A stretch of DNA of 64,000 bases from Phallusia mammillata (lineage: Eukaryota > Chordata > Ascidiacea > Phlebobranchia > Ascidiidae). The notes under the pieces are model-generated. The model was not told where the DNA came from. It was given only the letters and a program-made list of their open reading frames with translations, and did no database searches. Shown here piece after piece: positions 23,001-32,545 of the stretch. The stretch covers positions 100,303 to 164,302 of the forward strand of contig QLIY01000303.1 of assembly GCA_003260075.1 (NCBI GenBank). The letters are read 5' to 3'. A program made the position numbers and the translations under genes. Numbering within the stretch: the stretch's first letter is position 1; each line of letters opens with the position of its first letter.

Positions 23001-26000
23001 GGCTTTCAACTAACTACAAATTCAGCAAACCTGCGATTTTACCGTTTCCCGTTAAATTTTTAGTTATGGAACATTTAAGTTTGAAATCAGTTAAGCTAAG
23101 AGCAATTTCATTTCTCTAAAAGGATTTTTACATTTACAACCTTTTTGATAAAGTTTGGTTAAGTTTTTTTGGTCTTTTGCTTTATTACATTTCACTGTAT
23201 TGCGCCAAAATCATCCCTTAAATAGGAAAAATAGAGGCAGGATTCGAACCTACAACTGTTTGAGGATAAAACTACTATGTGAAAATTTCAAAGAAATTTT
23301 GTCATAGAAAACTAACACGTAGTATTTCCTCTTTTCCATACTGCTGAAATCCAAAAGAGCCATGCAAACATCTGTTTGTATTTTTGCTAGTTTATTGCAA
23401 CAATGCTGCATCACTGACCAATACATCAAAAGGTGGCAAGAATATGCATTTTGGAAGATTAACAGACCGCAATGTCACAAACGCTCAGCTGGAGGCCTTA
23501 ACACCGAAAGCTGGAATTCCTGTCTACGGGGACTTAACAGAAATTTACCGTCAGAAAATCCAAAGCCCACAGGTGTTGTTTGGGACTGGAAATTGTAAAC
23601 TGACACGAGAACATTATGATCGGCTTTTTTAATCGATAATATAATTGCAACAAACGCTATTGAATTGTTTAAGCCAAAAATTATGATCAAATTATCTAGG
23701 TAAAGTCTACAAAATTAATTTTTTTTGGGCAACAATTCACTTCACTCTTTCGAAATACAATCACGTCGAGTTGGATTAATAATTACGCAACATTAGATTA
23801 TGTAGAGTCAAGAAGGGACATCGCATACATTTTTTATGGCCAATTTCATCCAGTTTAGTTAGAACCGGCCGTATCTTGGGATGAGAACGTTTCCTCAAAC
23901 CTTTAATGTTATTTTACAACACTTTCGTACTATTTTTAAGTTGTCAGTAAAAAAGAGAAGAAAAAAACTCTGGGCGCATCCCCTTCTAGAATACTCAAAT
24001 CAAGCTGTACAAGGTAAGGCGGGAAGCCTGTTTTAAGACGAGTAACTTTTGTTGACAAATAACCAAAAAAAACAGCATTTTTCAATTTAATATTTTATCG
24101 TCATAATGGGTTCTTAAAATATTTAACAATAATAATAAGCAAAAATAACTTTTTTCCTCAAAATAGGAATTAATTTTCTATTAGTGAGTATTTATTCGCA
24201 CTGACATTCGTCTGCACACCTATGCTAATCGTTTAAGGGAAATATAATGTTAAAACCACAACTGCATTAATAATAATTGGCCTAGTACATTAGCCTAATA
24301 TTAATTAACGAGAAAAGAAATATTTTGATGGTGGCATGCTGACAATGTTGGTACATTAAAATTTTATTTTTTTACACAGAATATACACAGTGTGTACAGA
24401 GTGGTATATTTTTGACCCTTTTACGATTGATGATCCGATGTACTACAATCCATGGAAGTCTGATACCGTGCAGGGTGCATGGCCTATTGTACCGACAGAG
24501 TAAGTTGCCTACATGCTTTTGATCCATGGTAACCTGACAAAGCCGTAAAACATGTGCTTAGGGTTTGCCAAACATAAGCTACCTCAGCGAGACAAAATAA
24601 ACGTCCTGGAAAATGTAATGTATTTTTATGCTTAAATATTCTGCGACTGGTGCGTGAAGTGTGGTAATGTGGTCGATATTAGCCTTGTGTTATATAAAGA
24701 GGAAAAGTACAACCCATAAAAAGCCTGCTTTAATCAGATGTTGATCGGCATTTAAGAACTAAAATAGCTCTACTGTAGAACGAAATAAAATATTTGTAAT
24801 GGATGTGTGGATGATATACTAAAAACTCAATTTTTAAAACACATTTTTAACTATACTAAACACCTCGCATCACAAAAGTTTTACTGAGCAAAAACGAGTA
24901 AATATTTAATATTGTAAGTTAATTAAGCGATACAAAAAAAAATTAAACAAAAAATTATATTTGTTAACAAGTGGTCTTTGTTTAAATAAACTAAAACCCT
25001 GTACTACGACATCAGTACTATTTTGTCAAGCGACTTGGCCGGTTTTAATTTCTGGGGTTATTTTATTGTACACTTTGTGTTGTCAAACATTTAAGCATTG
25101 TTTTTGCAGAGAGTCGGGTCCTTATATCACACAATGCAAGAGTTGGGCCCGCAACTTCGATATTCTACTTAAGGATGAACTTGGTTTAAATTACTTCACT
25201 GAACATTTGAAAAAGGAGTTCAGTGAAGAAAATCTTTCTTTTTATTTGGATTGCGTTTATTTAAGAAGCGCACCACAAAGTGAAGTCGAGGAACTCATCA
25301 AGAATATTTTCAGGTAAACAAAACAAAATGGATTGATCAGATAAAATATTTTCCTAGTACGATTTCCGCAAATTGGCCGAATGTTCTGGCGCGCCTGATC
25401 CATACATAGACCTAAAAAAACCTTGTATAAGCTATTGCTGCCAGGCATAATATCAAGTTTATAGAGTTCTTCTTGCAAGTATTTTTATTCCGACGTTTCG
25501 ACGTCCTATACAGGTCGTCTTCGTCAGGGTGAAATTTAAAAAAACCTTGATTGGGATTATTCTCCAGAAGCGTCCAGGATTCGAATCCCGTAAAAAGAAG
25601 TTGGCGGACTATGTATCGAGTTTACCGTTCATTAAATTATGGTTTGGTCTATTTGGATTGGTCTAATACGAATTGTTTTTTAACCACTTTAAAATAGTTT
25701 GTTTGAATCTTTTTGAAATGACACAAACTTTCATTGTTTGGGTTTTTCTTAGGTCCTTACTTTATTGCTTAAGAGTTATGACTATCTCTTCTGTAATGCC
25801 ATATTGTAAATTGCCTAATATGTTTTCCTGAAAGAAACAAATTATGAATAAGCTGTGCTGTCAGACAAGACATTGACACGTCGGCATATTATAATAAAGA
25901 CCGCTGGAAGAGCTAAACCTTTGTTGATACAAATAATGCATCCAAGGGCTTTAACAATGAACGTATTTAAACTTCTTCCATTGATGCAGTGAATTTATTT

Positions 26001-29000
26001 CTCCCAATGCGGCAACGCCCATCAACATCGACACACAGACCATGAACCAAGTCAAACAAGAAATGAAGAAGAATAAAACGCGATACACGTTTGACATGGC
26101 ACTCGAACACATTTACAAACTGATGAAGAAAGATTCCTACAAACGATTTGTCAATTCCAACATCTACAAAGATGCCTTGGCAAACTCAAAACATCCTTGC
26201 AAACCACCGTAAGTACAGTAAAGCAAAGTAAAATATATTTTTATTATATTTCTAGTCATCTTTCTATAGGTCATAAAGCAAAGGTTCTCAACATTTTTTT
26301 CGTTTATTTCTTACAGGCAGTTTTGAAAACAAAAATATTTAAATTGATCTTGTCTAGACTGAAAATTATTTTAACTTGATAAAATTTACCACAAAACATC
26401 TCAAACTCTGACCTCTGGCTTAAACAACTTGTAGGATGAATACCACGTTTACAAACATTTTGACGAATGCTGCACTTTACTTACAAATATTAAAATTAAA
26501 AAACAACAGAAAAGCATTAAAAGATAACATGTAATCAATGTAACTTATAAGTTTTAATTTTTACTTCACTGATATTTGCGTTTGCCAGCATAATGCGTAC
26601 CTAAATGTTGGCTCTAATTTGTCATTCATTTTAATAGAAAGGAGAAAATACGACTTCCAAAGTAAGTACTAATAGTTTCTGTAGAAATTCGTTTTCTGTC
26701 CGAATCCAAGAAACGTAGTAATGCTTAGCACAAATGTGTAGGCGTGTTGATCTTTTGTTAACTTACTGTTTGCAGTTTTGGGTTAAAATAATCATAAATT
26801 TTGAAAAAAAAAATGTAACTCGCTACCATTAGGAAAACGTCTAGCGTAATGTACTTTATAACTACCTTTCGGAAAGGCTGTTGCAGTGGTGCTTTTAATT
26901 TTTTGGGGGAGTTAAAACTAAATTTGGATTTTATTTTTTCTGTAATGCTTTTAAAAAAAATGTTAAAAAAACATTACATCTGAGTGGCCAATGTTTTGTA
27001 CTCATCTATACTTCCTGACTAATTAAACACTATTTGCACTGTGTTAAAAGGAATGCTAACAAAGTGCACTTGTTTTTGTTCATGGCACCATTTTAAGAAA
27101 ATTCATAACAATAACACAATTTTGTGCTCACCTATAGCTTATTACCAAACACTATTTGCACTGTGTTAAATGGAATTATAAGAAAACGCTATGTTCATGA
27201 CATCATTAAAAAAAATTGATCACAAATGCACATAGATCATAACTCCCTGGTAGCACGTGGCATCACATAGTAGAAAATCAAGAGAACTTGTCTGTTTTCA
27301 CCCCGTTTGTTTCTGCAATACTTATTAGTTTACCCATTTCTGTTTCGCACTCCAGTATAAAAGCTGACGAATTTTAACCAAAGCATGGATGTAGCCTTAA
27401 TTGTCTCCAAATAGTTTTATGTTGTGTGTTGGATGTTGTATATAACACTTGTCCTGTAGAGTCAAGTAGTGGGATGTTATATTTTGTAATTCAGATTGAT
27501 TTTAAGGATTTGGAGACTTTCACAGTTTTTACCAAAAAACAAACCAGGAGATGCGGACGTCGAAAGGTAAACAAAAATTCAAGTTTCTTATGCATAGCCG
27601 GTTATAATTATATTTCACCGATTTCGGTTGTATTTATAAAACAATTTAGCCTAACAACTTACAGAAACCCTATATATGTAAGCTATATTCATGTTTATGA
27701 TTTGCTTTACGAAATTTATGAGTTCTAACACATAAATAGCTTAACAAACCCCATGCACTTTAAACACTGTTTTCCAAACTTTTTCTCAAGGGTTCATGCA
27801 TGACATAAATAAAAACGCAGAGAGCACCATTGATATGAATGTGAAAAATAAGCAATGAAATTTAAGTGTCGTATTGTATTATTACGTTAGTGTGCAACTG
27901 GCTACCTACCAAAAAAGACACACTGTTTGAGAGCCACTGGATTAAATTATGAGATGTTGCAACTTTTTGGAAAATAACAAGTTTTCTGGCTTTGCACTTT
28001 ACAGAGGAGAAATGCCCACCCTTGGCAATTGAAGTGGATGCTTTTGGAGATTTTTGTATTTTAGTGATGTCTTCGACTAACCTACCAATGTTCCTACTGC
28101 GTTCATTTATTTCGTGTTTCATCTGACAGTTTGGAGTTGTATTTAGTCTTACTAGACGCAAAAATAGAGCAAAGTAAACAAAAGTTAAAACATTGCGGAC
28201 CTTGCGAATGAAAAATAAAAAATATTGCCATATATACAAACCAAACTAATGTGCATTAATAAGGCTTACATATTTAGAGACTGAGTTGTATTAGGAGCCG
28301 AACCCGAAAGTACAAGCCCAAAACCCGGCTCGAACACCATTTGTTTGAAAACAAAAGGTTGGCAATTGCAAAACATGTCGGACCCAATTTGTTGATAGTT
28401 GTAAACGGGCCTAAAATTGGAGTACGAACCCGGCCTCAACCCGAAAGTGCAAGCCCGAAACACGCCCGAACCCCAATCGTTTTTAAGAAGCCAGTTTAGA
28501 CCCGAAAGTTTAATTTGTAGGCGTATACTTCGGAAAGACAAAGCAACAAACACAATAGATAATGGCCATGGACGAGGGTTGTTGGGGATTGGTTTATGCC
28601 TATTAACTAGCAGCTTAGCTCGTAAACTTATTAAAATAACCTAAGGCCCAACCCGGCTCGACTTACAACTCTGTTACACTTAAGTCAGGCCCGAAGCAAA
28701 TCTTCACATTTTAGCCCGAAACCGACTAACATGCTTCTTAATACAAGATTGATGATGTACCACAGGTTTTTACATAAGTAATAGGTCATTAACACACTAC
28801 TGAATTATGTACAAGTGTTTCTGTACTTGAATAAACGTAAATCAATAAATTAACACTGTTTCAGCGTTTGTACATATTACACGTTTCCTGTTGCAATATG
28901 TTTCAATGCAAAGCGCTTGTAAAAATAAACGAATTCTTTGTTACATGTGTAGTAACATTTTTTGAGTTTACTTTATTTAACAATATGTTTTTAATACAGT

Positions 29001-29220
29001 TAACATGTTTGCAGCTACAAACACATTGCGTATTAGAATCCCTTTTTCGCAAAAACGAAGCATTAATGTTTTCCGACAGGATACCATGCGTTTCCTGGTT
29101 AGACCACGTGACCTGTTAGTCGGTAATTTATTTGAGAGACCCGCCCTTATTCAGAACGCAGAAAATATAACGCAGTGTACGTTTTTTTCAAATCATGGTT
29201 TAGAATACACTACTTTTTGA
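17899..29220 (+). CDS. R7-family RGS protein (RGS6/7-like): DEP, DHEX, GGL, RGS
   Basis: GTPase-activating regulator of G-alpha(i/o); R7 proteins pair with G-beta-5 through the GGL domain. Exons: 17899-18060, 19087-19167, 19897-20140, 21211-21332, 22606-22657, 22714-22775, 22876-22952, 23391-23594, 23948-24013, 24380-24499, 25110-25313, 25990-26208, 26638-26661, 27526-27566, 29015-29220; phases match, about 627 residues. DEP spans about 85-203 (LIVEMQHASTGLP, IQWLTTTLDI, DDNVFYRYQ). DHEX follows with TPYHWPSEN and QEYAFWKINRP. The GGL end is EWYIFDPF with the NPW motif. The RGS box is about 400-530 (FTEHLKKEFSEENLSFYL; RYTFDMALEHIYKLM; DSYKRF). The first 81 residues and the last exons are not recognisable, and exons 9 and 13-15 rest mainly on phase. 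A 38-base C run adds about 13 prolines inside DEP. Which R7 paralogue it corresponds to is not decided. Confidence 0.9.
18359..18833. mobile_element. Non-autonomous hAT element, TSD GTCTAAAC
   Basis: Element 18367-18825 has ends CGGTGGTTCCCAACC and GGTTGGGAAACACTG, plus mirrored GTCGCGACCCAA blocks. Perfect duplication GTCTAAAC lies at 18359-18366 and 18826-18833. It sits in RGS intron 1. Confidence 0.9.
20059..20096. repeat. C homopolymer, 38 bases, inside the RGS DEP exon
   Basis: Uninterrupted C run within coding exon 3 of the RGS gene. It keeps the reading frame and encodes about 13 consecutive prolines (residues 136-148), directly before the conserved IQWL motif of the DEP domain. Confidence 0.85.
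20258..20711. mobile_element. Non-autonomous hAT element in RGS intron 3
   Basis: The left end is CAGCGGTTCTCAAACC and the right end GGTTTGAGAACCACTG, imperfect 16-bp inverted repeats, with GTCCGCGG/CCGCGAGTCC subterminal blocks. The flanks GTTTAGGC and GATTAGGG are only partly alike. Confidence 0.75.
21453..22334. mobile_element. MITE (GGTAGAGCTACTAAC family) split by a hAT insertion
   Basis: The outer element 21461-22326 starts CGGTAGAGCTACTAAC and ends GTTACTAGCTCCACC. It is flanked by GCATTCAC at 21453-21460 and 22327-22334. A hAT element (21616-22152) is nested inside. The interior has GCTGACGGTTAGGGTTGTTA. It lies in RGS intron 4. Confidence 0.78.
21608..22160. mobile_element. Nested non-autonomous hAT element, TSD GTCTAAGG
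   Basis: Element 21616-22152 begins CAGTGGTTCTTAACC and ends GGTTAAGAACTG. Perfect duplication GTCTAAGG lies at 21608-21615 and 22153-22160. It interrupts an older MITE, which fixes the order of insertion. Confidence 0.9.
23230..23262 (-). repeat. tRNA-derived fragment (B box)
   Basis: The minus strand reads TAGGTTCGAATCCTGCC, a tRNA T-arm/B-box. No matching 5' half is seen, so it is a SINE-like remnant, in RGS intron 7. Confidence 0.5.
25378..25600 (+). repeat. tRNA-derived SINE-like repeat interrupted by a Penelope-type terminus
   Basis: The 5' part GGCCGAATGTTCTGGCGCGCC and the 3' part CCAGGATTCGAATCCCGT match, in order, the copy at 44290-44395. They resemble a Leu/Ser-type tRNA. Between them lies about 90-150 bp ending GACGTTTCGACGTCC...GTCTTCGTCAGG. 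Read on minus, that is the terminal sequence typical of Penelope-like elements. It lies in RGS intron 11. Confidence 0.5.
27762..27945. mobile_element. Short hAT-like MITE in RGS intron 14
   Basis: The left end CACTGTTTTCCAAACTTTTT and the right end CACTGTTTGAGAGCCACTG form imperfect hAT-type inverted ends. No clean target duplication is seen. Confidence 0.5.
28281..28673. repeat. GTTGTAAACGGGCC-family repeat, nested copies
   Basis: Sequence rich in AACCCGAAAG and CCCGAAAC words. It has a left terminus ATAGTTGTAAACGGGCC near 28395 and a right terminus CGACTTACAACTCTG near 28660, plus a second left end at 28281. The same termini bound the repeat at 57725-58105, and an isolated piece lies at 32877-33010. 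It is in RGS intron 14. Confidence 0.55.
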
Positions 29221-29407
29221 GATAGATAATGCAGATATGTTACTGTGGGCGAAATGGTATATATTCTCATCATTTAGAAGAGGTTTGTTTAAATTATAAA
29301 CATCAAGTTCTTTTCGGATACATAACGAATAAGCACTTTTAATATCTGCATTTGTAATACAGCTTTTCCTTTAGTTTTTGAAAGTACAAGTGATTCCATT
29401 TTTCTTC

Positions 29408-29409
29408 AG
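29408..29409 (+). promoter_or_regulatory. 3' splice-acceptor-like site upstream of the tetraspan gene
   Basis: CCATTTTTCTTCAG is a strong polypyrimidine-plus-AG site 68 bases before the tetraspan ATG and about 190 bases after the RGS stop. It could be a 5' UTR intron acceptor or a spliced-leader trans-splice site. Its use is inferred. Confidence 0.35.
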
Positions 29410-29477
29410 ATTAGTAGGTTTTTATTAAAAAAGACCGTAAATATCTTAAAAGGGGAGGCATAGTCAAAATCACCAAG

Positions 29478-29650
29478 ATGTTTGACATTATTATGACCAT
29501 AACGTTTGGTCTGATCAGTCTTATTCTCATAATTGTTTCGGCTGCAACTCCAGCTTGGCTGAGTAACGGAACTGGAATCTTTATTAACTGTATCACTACG
29601 GCAGGTGGACTTGCAGGATGCACAGGAGTCTTTGGTAAGTTTGGAGGTTA

Positions 29651-29698
<48 letters not shown>

Positions 29699-29910
29699 GC
29701 TCAGACCTTAAGCACCAAAGTCTCAGAATGTGCGAAAAAAAAGAATGTAACGGCCCAAATGACATAATGGGCGACATGCTTTATAGTTTAGCCGTTTAGG
29801 CTATGCTCATACCCAGTGGTGGGATTCAGTCGGTTCGCACCGGTTCTATAGAATCGTCTCAAGAAAGTTTATGAGATCAGCGAACCGGTTAGCATTACTG
29901 GTTACTGTCA

Positions 29911-30002
<92 letters not shown>

Positions 30003-30792
30003 ATCCCACCACTGTTCATGTAATCATTAATGATATATTCGTTGTTCGACTTATAGACAGTGTGTGTATAGTGCCCCGAATAACATCAATTCATTGCGAC
30101 ATTAACTTTTCTTCTGTGTAAAGAAAACATTTTATTTTCAGGCAACGAAGTGATCAGCTTAGTGACAGCGGTGCTTTGCATTATAAGTGCTACTTTTGCT
30201 CTCGCGGCGCTTATATTCTTTGCAGTCTACGTTAACCGATACTTGAGGCAGCAGGGACTCACTGCAGCGACACTGTACCTTTTCTCGGGTGAGCAAACAA
30301 TACGACAAAAACAATACTGGGCCAAAACAATTTAAAATAGAAATCTTATGTTTTATTAACAACTTACTTTTTAAATAAAGGAGTTTTTTATCGCGATTCT
30401 AATAAATTAAAACTATTAACTGGTAAAGGGCTATATCGACATAAGTTCATGGCTTATCCCAGCCTAGTGGATTATATACATCACTTCTTTGCTATACTTG
30501 TTTCGTAAAACGGATTGCTTATGTTGAAGTTTGAAGTATTATCATACCAAACATGGACAAACCAAAAGCCATGGAACCTCATAAGTTAATTAACCGTATG
30601 TATTTCGTTTTAGCCACCTTTGCTATAGCGGCTGGCATTGTTTACCTGGTTGGAACAATTGACCAAACTGTGCCCAACGGTGGACTATATTACTTTGGCT
30701 ACAGTTTTTACTTGTGTTGGGGAGCTGCACTGAGTGGTTTAATTGCCTGTGGGTTCGGCTTTTATGCTGGAGCAAAAGGCAACGAAGTGTAG
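29478..30792 (+). CDS. Claudin/PMP22-like four-transmembrane protein
   Basis: Small tetraspan membrane protein of the claudin/PMP22/EMP type; members act in cell junctions or as membrane-associated subunits, and the exact role here is not assignable. Exons 29478-29634, 30142-30288 and 30569-30792 give 175 residues. Helix 1 (TFGLISLILIIVSA) is followed by PAWLSNGTGIFINC and a second Cys, a loose form of the W-GLW-C-C signature. Helix 2 is LVTAVLCIISATFALAALIFF, helix 3 YFVLATFAIAAGIVYLVG, helix 4 YLCWGAALSGLIACGFGFY. The exon 3 acceptor (CCAAAAG/CC) has a poor pyrimidine tract. It was chosen because it is the only nearby AG that keeps the frame open; otherwise exon 3 might start with the ATG at 30553. 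The gene follows RGS by 257 bp on the same strand. Confidence 0.78.
29654..29697. repeat. G homopolymer, 44 bases
   Basis: Uninterrupted G run 20 bases into intron 1 of the tetraspan gene. Confidence 0.85.
29814..30014. mobile_element. MITE copy 2, CAGTGGTGGGATTC family, core replaced by a G run
   Basis: The ends CAGTGGTGGGATTC and GAATCCCACCACTG form perfect 14-bp inverted repeats. The left arm matches the copy at 3169-3346 up to GGTTACTGT. After that the interior is a 91-base G run (29911-30001) instead of unique sequence. The flanks CTCATACC and TTCATGTA are a poor match. It lies in tetraspan intron 1. Confidence 0.75.
29911..30001. repeat. G homopolymer, 91 bases
   Basis: The longest homopolymer in the window. 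It fills the interior of a MITE in intron 1 of the tetraspan gene. Confidence 0.85.
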
Positions 30793-32333
30793 TAAACCTA
30801 TACGTTATTGCCTACACCACTAGATAAACGTTTTTCTAACTGTTTTTGGTATGCCCATTTTCGAATGGTAGCCCTAATATAGTCAATTTGCTACGTTTTT
30901 GAAACAAATATGCAAAGTAGTTTGCAATGACAGCATTAACTTTATTGACTTAATGTTTCCATCAAGCAATTCGGCAATTTATAAAAATAAAACGTTTTCC
31001 TCATCATACATTTCGGTGCACAGTAAATGTTTTCATTTCCTGGGCTTCCTGTCTGCGAATGTATTGTTCTTTATTGCGTTGTAGAGCTGTCGGGTCCTTT
31101 TAATTTGTCGTGTATACATTACGATGATATTATGAACGTTTATTTGCTTCGTATCTATGCAATGATCACTTTTTCTATGCAATAGCGTCTTCGTATTTAT
31201 CACACACTTTGCTTTGTATGTAGCTGCCCAACAAGCTTGATAACTATAGTCGCTTTAACACCGCCTTTAAAAGTGTAAAAAGCGTACAAATGTCGGCCTA
31301 TTAACCCACTATTCGCAAACTACGAAAATAAACCAACTTTTCCTCAATTAGATTTCGTAAGTTTACCATTGCTAACCTATCCACTTCAGGTCGTCTGACG
31401 TCACCAGTCAAGCGGAAACATCATTCTCTGACAAAGCACGAGGGTAGACAGCTTTTGCACAATGAAAAAGTGCGCTTTAAATGGTTGTCGTCCCAACGTT
31501 TGGGTTTAACAGATACGAGTGAGTTTGGGTTGCGCAGAGACTAAGAATTTTATGCCAACATGCAAAAGTATTAGTGACAAAAATAAGCAGGTGTTTACGA
31601 CTAGTATACCCCTGCGTTTATGCGGACATTAGTGTGGTTTAGCGTATCATTTGAAGCAAAAAGTCTCTAATCTGCCATTACGTTTATAGCACTGTCTTCA
31701 ACTAAACATATGATCAGGGCCAAATTCATCCCCCATTGTAGCCTACACGTTCATGTAAGAAAAATGTAATGCCGGAAACAGCTGCGGAAACTGTAGTGAA
31801 CAAGCTTGGCAAGTTAATGTGCATTTTATCACACACATTCTCACTCTGTTAACTTAACCATTCAGACTGTATACTTCAAAGTAAAATACCGCACTGCCCA
31901 GTTCTGGAAAATTGAGTCAACATCAGAAGCTCAGCACGCGGATAAATCCCTTCTTTCAAAATGGTATGCGTGCTGACAGCTTGTCGTGCCCAAGGCAAAC
32001 TTGTTTCAAATAGTTCAACGGTTTCAAATTACTATTATTGCCCACTCGTCAGGGTTTAGTATTGGAAGACGGTTGCTGGTTTGTTGTACTGCTTAGGAGG
32101 CCACAGTTTACTTTCAGATAATGTTGTTGAAACAATTTAATGTTATATCTGCAAGATTCGGGTTTATGAGAAACAATGTGCAATAAATGGCGACCAGTAT
32201 TCTATAGTTTCGAGCAGTATTCTGTAATATGTGTAAACAGGCATATTGTTTTTGCATAATGAGCATGTAGCCTGTTTGGAGCTGTTTAAAACTGTACATA
32301 GCAACACAATAGCACTGTATAGCATGGCTGCAG
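30793..32333. other. Intergenic, no gene seen
   Basis: Contains the tetraspan 3' UTR and AATAAA at 30986-30991. The rest, up to the CYP gene A promoter, has no recognised exon or repeat. Confidence 0.45.
30986..30991 (+). terminator. Polyadenylation signal of the tetraspan gene
   Basis: AATAAA about 195 bases past the stop codon. Confidence 0.5.
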
Positions 32334-32340
32334 TATAAAT
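32334..32340 (+). promoter_or_regulatory. TATA box of CYP gene A
   Basis: TATAAAT about 210 bases upstream of the start codon. The other two P450 genes have the same motif upstream. Confidence 0.5.
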
Positions 32341-32545
32341 GCGGTGTCATATTTTTTTCTCTTTCATATCCTGTAGCCAGTGTTAAAATTATTACCAGCA
32401 TAGCTATACAAAAATGTACATTTGCCTGTCAGCAAGTCGTTTTAATGCGCTACTAGGCATTTTTTGTGAAGGCATCCTGGGTAAAATTGATTTGCTAGTT
32501 TCAGACAAGTGTTTAATCTAAACCAAATGATTTTTGAAAAAAAAT

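Noticed and set aside
29406-29777. Minus-strand polyproline protein around 29654-29697
   Set aside because: It is the complement of the G run and overlaps tetraspan exon 1, which has a clear homology and splice phase.
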